A stretch of DNA of 64,000 nucleotides from Sphingomonas sp. NFR15. GTDB lineage: Bacteria > Pseudomonadota > Alphaproteobacteria > Sphingomonadales > Sphingomonadaceae. The notes beneath the pieces are model-generated. The model was not told the origin of the DNA. It did not search any database and saw nothing but the letters and a program-made list of their open reading frames with translations. Shown piece by piece: positions 42,571 to 51,164 of this stretch. A program made the translations under genes and the position numbers. Position 1 is the stretch's first letter. The number at the start of each line of letters is the position of its first letter. Location of the stretch: contig NZ_FMWX01000002.1 of NCBI RefSeq assembly GCF_900103265.1, positions 434,001 through 498,000 on the forward strand, given 5' to 3'.

Positions 42571-45168
42571 TCAGAACTTAAACTTGATGCCGCCTTCGAA
42601 GGTCTTGTCGTAGAATTCGCGCTGGATCGGGCGGGTCTTGTCCGCCTCGTAGATGCGATAGCGCTCGTTGGTCAGGTTCTTGACGTTGAAATAGAGCCTG
42701 ATGCCCTTGCGCACTTCGAGAGACGAGGTGAAGTCGAGCGTGGTGCGGGCGTCCTGGTAGACGTCGGTCGCCGGGCTGTCGCCGATACCGAACAGGTTCG
42801 CGCCGACATATTGCGCGGACAGGCGTAGCTGTAGGCCGCGGGCCTCGTAATAGGCCGCCGCGTTCCAAGTCCATTTCGATGTGGCGGGCAGAAGCTGCCT
42901 GCGACCGCCGCCGTGGAGGATGATCTCGCTATCGACATAGGTTGCGTTGACGCCGATCCCGAAGCCGTCGAACGGCTTGGGCAGGAAGGTGAAGTGCTGA
43001 TCGTACGCCGCCTCGACGCCGCGCGCGTGGGACGAGCCGACATTCTCGTACGTGACGAACAGCACGTTGGGGCCGGCTTCGGGGATGCGTGCGTCGCTGC
43101 CCGAATGCTGCCGTGCGACGATGTAATTGTCGAATTCCTTGTCGAAGGCGCCAACCGACAGGATGCCGCCGTGCGGCAGATATTGCTCGATCGACAGATC
43201 GAAATTGTTACCGGTGGTCGGCTTCAGTTCCGGGTTGCCCTGAGTGATGATGAAATTGTCGCGGTCGACCGAAACTGCGGAGGCGATCTGGCTGAAGCCC
43301 GGGCGGCCGATGCCCGTCGAATAGGTCGCGCGCGCGACGAGGCTCGGCGTCACGTCGTAGCGAAGCTGCACCGTCGGGAAAACATTCGTATAGCTACGCC
43401 TGCGCACGGTCAGCGCCGGCGACGGCGATATGTCGTCGCCCGTGACCGGATCGGTCTGCGTGGTGAACGTGTAACTGGTGTAGGTCGCCCGCGTATGCTC
43501 GACTCGCGCGCCGGTGACGGCGCCAAACTTGCCGAGCGAGACGGTATACATCGCATAGCCGGCGTAGATATCCTCCTCGGCCTTGAAATAGCCGGTGAGA
43601 TCGGCGGCGAGCCCGGCGGTCGTCGCGGACCCGGCAAGGGCGCGGATGGCGCTGGCGTTGACCTGCGGGCCATTGCTGTAATGGCCGTCGTAATAATCGG
43701 TGATAGCGGGATCGAGGCCTGGCAGCCCGCGCGACGGCAGCGTGTACGCTTGCGTGTAGGGCGTGTCGGTCTTGGTGCGCCGGCGCACCTCGCCGCCGAT
43801 CTGGAGGCGGTCGCCGCTGCCGATCCAGTGCGTGTCGAGCGCGGCGTTGACCGCGCCGGACCATTCCTCGTCCACCGCAGCCTCGCGCGCGTTGGTGAGC
43901 TTGGTCAGCTTGTAGAGCGTCGGATCGTTGACGTTAAGCCCGTTGGTGACGCCGAGGGTCGGAAAATCGGCGTTGGTGATGTTGTCGATCGCGAACGGCA
44001 CGTTCTTGGGGCCGGTATAGGTCGTCCCGAAATTGCGCCCGACACTGAACGTCGCACGCGAATAGGCGCCGTGATAATCGAGCGCGAGCGCGCCGAAGCG
44101 GTTACGCCCGCCGACCACGAAGACCTGATTGCGGTGCGTCTCCTCCTCGTCGGTGCCCTTGATCGTGATCGCAGTCTTGGTCGCATAGCCTGCCGGATTG
44201 GCGGGATCGACGCTCAGCGCGCTGTCCAGCTTGTCGTAGGTTAGCCGGTTCTTGAGCACCGATTCGACATATCCGGCGACAGAGGCGCGGACGTAATATT
44301 GCGTGTCCGCATCGGGCGTGAAGGCGAACTCGCCGCCATAGCCGAACCGACGCCGGTGATAGTCGTACCGGCGCAACTGGATATCGGAGAGCGCCTTGTT
44401 CACCTGGAGCGGCGAGAAGGCCGAGCCGGAGGCGGCGCTCAGCGTCGGATCGTCGACGTAATCCGCCTCGATATCGTCGAAGCCGCGCTTGTCGCTGCGG
44501 AACGAGCCGGTGAGCACGACCGAGAAGGACTTGTTGCCGGCACCGAAGCGCGTGCCGACCGCGAGATCGAGGTTGAGCGGGCCCGGGTGATCGTGCGCCG
44601 GTTCGTAGCCGTAGCCTATCGCGCCGTCGACGAAGGGGTGGGTGATCGCGGCGGCGGACCGCGGCGTCAGCTCGATCGTGCCGCCGAGCCCCTCGGCATC
44701 GTGATTGGGCATGCCGGTCTTGGTGACGATGAAGCCGTCGATCGCACCGGTCGGGATCGTGTCGAACTCGACCGCGCGCCCGCTGCCGAACACGGTGCCC
44801 GACGGATTGGTGTTGAGCAGCACGACGCCGCCGTAGGTCGCGCCGTTGAGGTTGCCGTCGATGCCGCGGATGACGACGAAGCGACCTTCGCCGGTGTCGC
44901 TCGACAGCGAGACGCCGGGCACGCGGCTCAACGCCTCGGCCGAGTTGAAGTCGGGATATTTGGCGATAGCTTCCGCCGACTGCACGTTGATGAGGTTGGG
45001 AGCGTCGCGCTGAGTCTCACGCGCCTTCTCTTCCTGGCGCGGGGCGGTGACGACGACGTCCTTGCGAAGATCGTCGTCCCCGATGGGAGGAGCGGTGTCG
45101 GCATGAGCGCCGGTCGATAGCGTCAGGACAAGCATCGTCGAGGCGAGCAGCAGCGCGCGATGTCTCAC
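42571..45168 (-). CDS. TonB-dependent outer-membrane receptor
   Basis: The GTG at 45168, behind GGGGGA, begins a signal peptide (RALLLASTMLVLTLSTGAHA). The 865-residue product has a plug (LRKDVVVTAPRQEEK, ALSRVPGVSLSSDT, FVVIRGIDGNLNGATYGGVV) and a long barrel that ends EFYDKTFEGGIKFKF. It belongs to the large receptors of sphingomonads that take up carbohydrates, peptides or other organics. The frame extends upstream but without a better start. Confidence 0.9.
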   Translation of the reverse strand: MRHRALLLASTMLVLTLSTGAHADTAPPIGDDDLRKDVVVTAPRQEEKARETQRDAPNLINVQSAEAIAKYPDFNSAEALSRVPGVSLSSDTGEGRFVVIRGIDGNLNGATYGGVVLLNTNPSGTVFGSGRAVEFDTIPTGAIDGFIVTKTGMPNHDAEGLGGTIELTPRSAAAITHPFVDGAIGYGYEPAHDHPGPLNLDLAVGTRFGAGNKSFSVVLTGSFRSDKRGFDDIEADYVDDPTLSAASGSAFSPLQVNKALSDIQLRRYDYHRRRFGYGGEFAFTPDADTQYYVRASVAGYVESVLKNRLTYDKLDSALSVDPANPAGYATKTAITIKGTDEEETHRNQVFVVGGRNRFGALALDYHGAYSRATFSVGRNFGTTYTGPKNVPFAIDNITNADFPTLGVTNGLNVNDPTLYKLTKLTNAREAAVDEEWSGAVNAALDTHWIGSGDRLQIGGEVRRRTKTDTPYTQAYTLPSRGLPGLDPAITDYYDGHYSNGPQVNASAIRALAGSATTAGLAADLTGYFKAEEDIYAGYAMYTVSLGKFGAVTGARVEHTRATYTSYTFTTQTDPVTGDDISPSPALTVRRRSYTNVFPTVQLRYDVTPSLVARATYSTGIGRPGFSQIASAVSVDRDNFIITQGNPELKPTTGNNFDLSIEQYLPHGGILSVGAFDKEFDNYIVARQHSGSDARIPEAGPNVLFVTYENVGSSHARGVEAAYDQHFTFLPKPFDGFGIGVNATYVDSEIILHGGGRRQLLPATSKWTWNAAAYYEARGLQLRLSAQYVGANLFGIGDSPATDVYQDARTTLDFTSSLEVRKGIRLYFNVKNLTNERYRIYEADKTRPIQREFYDKTFEGGIKFKF

Positions 45169-45295
45169 GTGTATTCCCCCTTGGAACGCCGCTCCCGGAC
45201 GGCTGATCCCGGGTGGATGGTCGTGATTTGTGACGGCTGGGGGACTCTTGCCGGCGATGCCGGCAAGGTTGGGGTAATTTAATCTTGGCGCTTTC

Positions 45296-46294
45296 TCACG
45301 CCGGCTTAACGACCAGAACGTGGAAAGTGCCGGGAACCGCGATCGGCCGCGCCCCCGATGTCGCGGGCGCGGCGAACCGCGCGGTCGGCAGATAGATAGC
45401 GCCGGTGGCGGGATCGAGCGCGCCGGTGCGCGCACCGACTTCGGTCGTGACCCGGCCAACCCGCACCACGCCGCCGGGCGCGTCGAGCGAGAGGATGTCG
45501 AGCACGCCGTCCTTGCCGCAGGGCACGAACGCCAGCCGCCGCGCCGCGTCGAGGATCACCGCGTCGGCACCCTTTCCGATATCGACCATGCGAACGAACC
45601 TGCGTGCCTTCGCATCGACGATCACCGCCTTGCCGTTGGCGCAGGCGCTGATCAGGCGACCGCTCTTCTCATCATAGGCGAGGCCGGTCGGGCCTTCGCA
45701 CCCCGGCATCGCTATCGGCCGGCCAAGCTTGCCGCTCGCCACGTCGACCATTTCGAGCTCGTTCGCATCCTCGTTGTTGATGAACAGCGCGCCGCCGACG
45801 AGCGCGGCATATTCCAGCGCGGGCTTGACCGTGAACGTTGCGGTGACCCGCATCGCGGTGGTGTCGATCACCGAGACCGTGCCGCCGTCGGCATTCATCA
45901 CGAAGGCGCGAGCGTGGGCGGGGTCGAAGATCGCGGCATCGGCTTTCTTGCCGACCGCAACGCTCGCGATCTGCTTGCCCGTGGTCGTGTCGAGGAAGCG
46001 CACGGTGGCGTCGTTGCCGCTCGTCACCAGCAAGCGGTTACCCGGCAGCGGCACGACGGCGTGAGCGCGTGCGATGTCGCCCCAGGAGGTGACGCCGCCG
46101 CCCGCGAGATCGATTACCGTTACCGATCCGCCGCGGGCCACGAACAGCCGATGTGTATCGGGACCGACCCGTGCATAGTCCCACGCGCCATCTGGACCGG
46201 CGATCTTGCCGACCACGGCATAGCTTGGTGGCGTCGCGGGCGCGGCGAGCACGTGGGCTGCGGCGGCAAACAGGGCGATCAGAGGCAGGCGCAT
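45296..46294 (-). CDS. Secreted YncE-like beta-propeller protein
   Basis: The 332-residue product has a signal peptide (LPLIALFAAAAHVLAAPATP) and repeats such as GAWDYARVGPDTHRLFVARG, MPGCEGPTGLAYDEKSGRLI and GARTGALDPATGAIYLPTAR. Its phrasing follows the propeller of the PAP2 fusion closely, so it arose by duplication. Propellers of this kind bind a ligand or a partner in the periplasm. The start is the ATG at 46294; upstream frame is noise. Confidence 0.85.
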   Translation of the reverse strand: MRLPLIALFAAAAHVLAAPATPPSYAVVGKIAGPDGAWDYARVGPDTHRLFVARGGSVTVIDLAGGGVTSWGDIARAHAVVPLPGNRLLVTSGNDATVRFLDTTTGKQIASVAVGKKADAAIFDPAHARAFVMNADGGTVSVIDTTAMRVTATFTVKPALEYAALVGGALFINNEDANELEMVDVASGKLGRPIAMPGCEGPTGLAYDEKSGRLISACANGKAVIVDAKARRFVRMVDIGKGADAVILDAARRLAFVPCGKDGVLDILSLDAPGGVVRVGRVTTEVGARTGALDPATGAIYLPTARFAAPATSGARPIAVPGTFHVLVVKPA

Positions 46295-46523
46295 CGGGGG
46301 ACTCCTCGCATGGGATGCGCGCCTTGTGCGCCGCCGGTCTCGACCGCGCCAGCGCTGGCTGGGACATTGGCAAAATACAATCGCGCCTCGCCGCTGACCG
46401 CCGGCCACGCTGCCTGCGTTAACGAACATTGGGAAAAACGATGTGCCATGCCACGGCACGCCAACCTACAGCGCGCCATGACAGGCCTGCGGTCGAATCG
46501 GCCGTGTGTTTGAGGACCGGATC

Positions 46524-46814
46524 ATGAAACCTGCTACGCTTTTCGTTATGATTGCCATGCTCGGCGCGGCTGCCGCACCAGCCGACGCCGCAAAGACGTC
46601 GCAGAAGCCGAAGATCACGATGGCGGCCGCCCGTGCGATCGCGCTGAGGCGGGCGCCGGGCGATGTGAAGGCCGCCGAATACGAATTTGAGAATGGCGGC
46701 TGGCGGTATTCTTTCGACATCGGACAAGGTGGACGTATTCACGAGATCGGCGTCGATGCCGCGTCGGGCAAGGTCGTGGAAGACGCGTACGAGAACCCGA
46801 GCGCGAAAGACTGA
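46524..46814 (+). CDS. PepSY-domain periplasmic protein
   Basis: The 96-residue product has a signal peptide (MKPATLFVMIAMLGAAAAPA, cut near ADAAKT) and a PepSY-like domain (ITMAAARAIALRRAPGDVKA, EFENGGWRYSFDI, IHEIGVDAASGKVVED). Such proteins often stand before an OmpR-type two-component system and sense envelope or metal conditions. It begins the run of genes to the efflux pump and is divergent from the propeller gene. Confidence 0.82.
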   Translation: MKPATLFVMIAMLGAAAAPADAAKTSQKPKITMAAARAIALRRAPGDVKAAEYEFENGGWRYSFDIGQGGRIHEIGVDAASGKVVEDAYENPSAKD

Positions 46815-46821
46815 GCCTATC

Positions 46822-47499
46822 ATGCGCATTCTGCTCGCTGAAGACGATAGCGATATCGCCTCTTACGTCGAACAAGGCCTCGGCGAGCTTGGCCATGTCG
46901 TGACGCGGGTGACCGACGGGGAGGATGCGCTGCATATTGGTGCGACCGAGTGTTTTGAAGCGATCGTGCTCGACAGGATGTTGCCGCGCCTCGAAGGGCT
47001 CGATGTGTTGCGGCGGTTGCGCGCGGCATCGGTCCGCACGCCAGTGCTGGTGCTGACCGCCAAGGGCGGGGTCGCCGACCGGGTCGACGGGCTCGATGCC
47101 GGCGCCGACGACTATCTGATCAAGCCCTTCGCCATGGCCGAACTGGTCGCGCGGTTGAACGCGCTGGCCAGGCGCCCGCCGATGAACGAGGTCGTGACAC
47201 GTCTGGTTGTCGGCGACATCGCGCTCGACGTCCTGCGCCGCGAGGTGACGCGAGCGGGACGCAGTGTGCATCTCCAACCGCGCGAGTTCCAATTGCTCGA
47301 ACTGCTCATGCGCAACGCCGGCAGGGCCGTCACGCGCACGATGTTCCTGGAAGAGGTCTGGGGGTTTCACTTCGATCCGCAGACCAACATCGTCGAGAGC
47401 CATCTCAGCCGCATGCGGTCGAGGCTACGAGAAGGCTTCGCCGGTGACCCGATCGAGACGATCCGCGGCGTAGGATATCGGATGCGCGCGGATGGCTAA
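46822..47499 (+). CDS. OmpR/PhoP-family response regulator
   Basis: The 225-residue product has a receiver domain (RILLAEDDSDIASYVEQGL, acceptor Asp51 in AIVLDRMLP, Lys101 in LIKPFAM) and a winged helix (RSVHLQPREFQLLELLM, IRGVGYRM). It controls transcription after phosphorylation by the next gene's kinase, most likely of this efflux operon. The gene overlaps the kinase gene by eight bases. A run upstream of 46822 in frame overlaps the PepSY gene and is not coding. Confidence 0.93.
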   Translation: MRILLAEDDSDIASYVEQGLGELGHVVTRVTDGEDALHIGATECFEAIVLDRMLPRLEGLDVLRRLRAASVRTPVLVLTAKGGVADRVDGLDAGADDYLIKPFAMAELVARLNALARRPPMNEVVTRLVVGDIALDVLRREVTRAGRSVHLQPREFQLLELLMRNAGRAVTRTMFLEEVWGFHFDPQTNIVESHLSRMRSRLREGFAGDPIETIRGVGYRMRADG

Positions 47500-48814
47500 C
47501 CTGCGCACCAGTGCCGCTTATCGAATTGCCTTTACCTATGCTGCGGCCCTGGCCGCGGCGATTCTGCTGCTGGGCGTCGCCGTCTATTTCGCCGCCGATG
47601 CCGAGTTCCGCCATCAGCGCGACGAGCGGATCGCGGCGGAACTGTCCGATCTCGCACAGGAGTCGGGCGGAACCGCCGGCCTGCAAGACGAGATCGCCGA
47701 GCGCGAGCGGGGACGCACGACCGAGCCGTTCGGCTACGCGCTGTTCGATAGCGCCGGCAGGCGCATCGCGGGACGGATGGATACGACGCGCCCCGCGCCC
47801 GGCTTCAGCATGATCGTCTTCCGCGATCCCGTGGAAGGCCCTGACAGCGCGCGTGCCAAGGCGGTCGATCTGCCGAGCGGTGCGAGGCTCGTCGTGGCGG
47901 TCGATTCCGAAGCGGTCGAGGCGATTGATGCCACCATCCTCGAACTGTTCGGCATCGCCTTCGCCATCGTGTTGCTGATCGGGCTTGTTGGGGCGCTGCT
48001 GCTCGGGCGGTATTTGCGCCAGCGGCTCGGCGTCATCAGCCGCACCGCCAACGCGATCGTGGCTGGGGATCTCGATAAGCGCATGCCGGTCAGTGCCTAT
48101 GGCGACGAGTTCGACGCCGCCGCGCTCGCGCTCAACGCGATGCTCGACCGGATCGCCGGATTGATGGACAATCTGCGGCAGGTTTCCAGCGACGTCGCCC
48201 ATGACCTGCGCACCCCACTCCTGCGGTTGCGCAGCCAGCTCGAACGCGTCGGCAAGGTCGATGGCGCGGCGGAGCGCGCGCTGGAACAGGGGGACGCGTT
48301 GCTTGCCCTGTTTGGTTCGATCCTCCGCATCGCCGAGGTCGAGGGCGGCGGGCTCGACCATAGTTTTGCGATGATCGACTTGTCCGCACTGGTGGAGGAT
48401 GTCGCCGACAGTTTCCAGCCGGCGCTCAGCGACAGCGGCCACCGTTTCCGCTGGGAAGTGCAGCCGGATATATCCGTGCGCGGCAATCGCGAACTGCTGG
48501 CGCAGGCGCTTGCCAATCTGTTCGACAATGCGCGCGCGCATACCCCACCGGGCACGCAGGTCGTGCTCGGCCTCTCGGCAGATGCCGTTACCGCGCGCAT
48601 CTCCGTCGTCGATAACGGCCCTGGCGTGCCGCCCGGAGAGCATCGCGCGATCTTACGGCGCTTCCGTCGCGGGGAGGCGAGCCGGACGACCCCAGGCAAC
48701 GGGCTTGGGCTCAGCCTAGTCGCGGCGGTTGCGTCCGCACATGGCGGCGAGGTTGTTGTCAGCGACGCGCAGCCCGGCCTGACCGTCACGATCACGCTGC
48801 CGAGGTTGTCATGA
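47492..48814 (+). CDS. Sensor histidine kinase
   Basis: The 440-residue product has two membrane helices (about 17-36 and 152-174) around a periplasmic sensor domain of 115 residues, a HAMP linker (RYLRQRLGVISRTANAIVAG), the phosphoacceptor His237 in SDVAHDLRTPLLRLR, and the ATP domain motifs NLFDNARAHTPPGTQ, VVDNGPGVPPGE and GNGLGLSLV. The signal it senses is unknown. It pairs with the response regulator before it and leads by ATGA into the efflux genes. Confidence 0.93.
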   Translation: MANLRTSAAYRIAFTYAAALAAAILLLGVAVYFAADAEFRHQRDERIAAELSDLAQESGGTAGLQDEIAERERGRTTEPFGYALFDSAGRRIAGRMDTTRPAPGFSMIVFRDPVEGPDSARAKAVDLPSGARLVVAVDSEAVEAIDATILELFGIAFAIVLLIGLVGALLLGRYLRQRLGVISRTANAIVAGDLDKRMPVSAYGDEFDAAALALNAMLDRIAGLMDNLRQVSSDVAHDLRTPLLRLRSQLERVGKVDGAAERALEQGDALLALFGSILRIAEVEGGGLDHSFAMIDLSALVEDVADSFQPALSDSGHRFRWEVQPDISVRGNRELLAQALANLFDNARAHTPPGTQVVLGLSADAVTARISVVDNGPGVPPGEHRAILRRFRRGEASRTTPGNGLGLSLVAAVASAHGGEVVVSDAQPGLTVTITLPRLS

Positions 48815-50151
48815 ATCGGCGGGTATGGATGCTATTGGGTCTGCTGCCGGCGGCCTGCCAGAGTTACGTGCCGGCGCCGCTCGTTTCGCGCCCGGCGGCA
48901 TTGGCGCCGCCCGATGTGCAGGCGCTTTCGGTGGCGGCCGCGAAAATCGAACGGCCGTATTTGAAGCCGGTGACGATTGATCTCGCCGCGCCGCTCGATG
49001 GCAATGCGGTCGCGACGCTGGCGGTGCTCAACAATCCTGACTTGAAGGCGTTGCGCGAGCGCGCCAAGGTCGCCGATGCGCAGGTCTTTGCGGCACGGTT
49101 GTTGCCGGACCCGACGCTCAACCTGGGTGCAAGCAGGGTGCTGGCCGGGCCCGACCCGCTTCCGGATCTGGTCGGAGCGCTGGCGCTTGATCTCAATACG
49201 TTGCGCACGCGCGGCGTGCAGGGGGCGGCGGCGAAAGCGGCGGCCGATCAGGTAAGGCTCGATCTCGCCTGGAGCGAATGGCAGACAGCGGGCGCGGCCC
49301 GGTTGCAGGCGGTGCGGGTTCTCGCATTGTCGGCTATGCTTGAGTTTGCGGAGGCGAGCCGAGACAGCGCACGGTCGATGCTCGACCGCAATCTCCGCGC
49401 CGCTGGGCGAGGCGATGTCGCCGGAGATCCGGTGCAGTCCGCTCGCCTCGCCGCCGCCGACGCCGAGACCAAGTTCCAGACCGCGCGCAACGATCTCAAC
49501 ACTGCGAAGTTCGAGCTGACCAAGTTGCTCGGTCTTCCACCTGCGACATCGCTCCGGCTCGCGTCAATTCGCGCTTCCGAAGAAGCGCTCGACGCCGCGC
49601 ATCTGTTCGTCATCGCACGAGCCAACCGCACCGATCTGCGCGCGCTTGAGGCTGGCTATGCCTCGCAGGAGGCGACGGTGCGAAAGGCGATCATGGACCA
49701 GTTCCCGACGCTCGGCCTGACCAGCACCGTCAACCGCGATACAGCGGGCAACCTGATCGTCGGCCCGGCAGTCGACTTCACGTTGCCGGTCTGGAACCGA
49801 AATCGCGGCGGCATCGAAACGGAAAAGACCACCCGCGCCGCGTTGCGCGCCGAGTACGACGCCCGGCTGTTCCAGACCCGCGCCGAGATCGCCGCTGCTG
49901 TCGCCGGTATCGGCATCGCGCGGACGCAGCGCGACACGGTGTTGCGCGACCTGCCGGCTGCCGAACGCTACGCGGTGAAGAGCCGCACCGCCGCCAATCG
50001 CGGCGATCTTGCACGCTCGAGCGCCGACACCGCCGAGCAGGTGCTGCGCGATAAGCGCATCCTGCTCGCGCAGTCCGAACAGGCAATTGCCGAACAGGGC
50101 ATCGCGCTCGAACTGCTCACCGGAACGCTCAGGGAGGCGTGGACGAAATGA
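48811..50151 (+). CDS. TolC-family outer-membrane efflux protein
   Basis: The 446-residue lipoprotein-like product (MNRRVWMLLGLLPAACQSYV, lipobox LPAAC) has long helical repeats (LAVLNNPDLKALRERAKVAD, EATVRKAIMDQFPTLGL) as in TolC/CusC-type exit ducts. It forms the outer-membrane channel of the pump encoded next. Overlaps with kinase and adaptor genes by four bases. Confidence 0.88.
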   Translation: MNRRVWMLLGLLPAACQSYVPAPLVSRPAALAPPDVQALSVAAAKIERPYLKPVTIDLAAPLDGNAVATLAVLNNPDLKALRERAKVADAQVFAARLLPDPTLNLGASRVLAGPDPLPDLVGALALDLNTLRTRGVQGAAAKAAADQVRLDLAWSEWQTAGAARLQAVRVLALSAMLEFAEASRDSARSMLDRNLRAAGRGDVAGDPVQSARLAAADAETKFQTARNDLNTAKFELTKLLGLPPATSLRLASIRASEEALDAAHLFVIARANRTDLRALEAGYASQEATVRKAIMDQFPTLGLTSTVNRDTAGNLIVGPAVDFTLPVWNRNRGGIETEKTTRAALRAEYDARLFQTRAEIAAAVAGIGIARTQRDTVLRDLPAAERYAVKSRTAANRGDLARSSADTAEQVLRDKRILLAQSEQAIAEQGIALELLTGTLREAWTK

Positions 50152-51164
50152 CCCGGCTATGGATCGCCGCGCCGGCGCTGTTGCTCGCAGCCTGTTCGGG
50201 CGGTGAGGAGGACAAGGCCGCCGAGCCGGTGGCGCTGGTCAAGCTCGCCCCGGCTACGCAGGGCGAGGCCGCCCAAGACATCGCGCTCTACGGCGCGGCC
50301 GAGGCCGGGCCGACGGCGAAGATGTCGCTGGTCGCGCCGGCGGAGGCGAAGGTCGCCGCGATTGACGCGCCGGCCGGCACGACGCTGCGCAAGGGACAGG
50401 TGGTCGTCCGCCTCGCCCCGTCGCCGACCACGCGCGCGGATGCCGCCAAGGCAGCTGTCGATGCCGCCGCCGCCAATAAGGCGCTTGCCCGCGCGATCCG
50501 CATGCGTGCGGACGGACTGGTGAGCGACGCCGATGTCGAGACCGCGCGCGCCGCCGCCGCCGCGGCCAATGCGTTGCGCGCCAGCTTCGCTGATCGCCTC
50601 GGCAGCCTTGCCCTGCGCGCGCCGACAGCGGGGATGGTCGATATGGTGTCGGTCGCGGTCGGTGATCTCCTCCAGCCCGCAGCGCCGGTTGCGACCATCA
50701 CGCGCAGTGGCGACGTGCGGGTGCGTTTCGGCGTCGATCCGGACACCGCGCAGACTCTCCATCCTGGCATGGCAATCAGGATCGGGGGGAATGCCGTGCG
50801 CGCGCCGGTCTCGGTGCCGATCGAGTCGGTCAACGCCAACGTCGACGCGCAGACCAAGCTCGCCTCGATCTATGCAAAGGTGCCCGCTGGCAGCGGCCTG
50901 CGCGTGGGCGAAATCCTCTCCGCCGCCGTTACGGCGAGGCAGGCGGGTTCGGCGCTGACCATTCCCTATGCCGCCCTGCTCGACGATGCCGGGCAGTCCT
51001 ATGTCTATGCCGTTTCGGGCGGGATCGCCCATCGCCGCGATGTCGAGACCGCACCCGCGACCGGCGAGCGCGTCGCGATCAGGAAAGGCCTCACGCCCGG
51101 CGAACGGATCGTGATCGAAGGCGGCACTGCCGTCGAGGACGGGATGAAGGTTCGCACGCGGTGA
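50148..51164 (+). CDS. RND efflux periplasmic adaptor (membrane fusion protein)
   Basis: The 338-residue product has a lipoprotein signal (APALLLAACSGGEEDKAAEP), then a lipoyl-like and hairpin region with short coiled coil, ALRAPTAGMVDMVSVAVGDL, and the barrel and C-terminal motifs GEILSAAVTARQAG and GLTPGERIVIEGGTAVEDGM. It links the inner-membrane pump to the outer-membrane channel. The hairpin is short. The start is the ATG overlapping the previous stop; a GTG nine bases upstream is possible. Confidence 0.9.
   Translation: MTRLWIAAPALLLAACSGGEEDKAAEPVALVKLAPATQGEAAQDIALYGAAEAGPTAKMSLVAPAEAKVAAIDAPAGTTLRKGQVVVRLAPSPTTRADAAKAAVDAAAANKALARAIRMRADGLVSDADVETARAAAAAANALRASFADRLGSLALRAPTAGMVDMVSVAVGDLLQPAAPVATITRSGDVRVRFGVDPDTAQTLHPGMAIRIGGNAVRAPVSVPIESVNANVDAQTKLASIYAKVPAGSGLRVGEILSAAVTARQAGSALTIPYAALLDDAGQSYVYAVSGGIAHRRDVETAPATGERVAIRKGLTPGERIVIEGGTAVEDGMKVRTR

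Noticed and set aside
42163..42828. Plus-strand frame of 221 codons over the broken phosphatase
   Set aside because: The minus strand gives a recognisable decayed phosphatase and the receptor gene end; the plus frame has no features.
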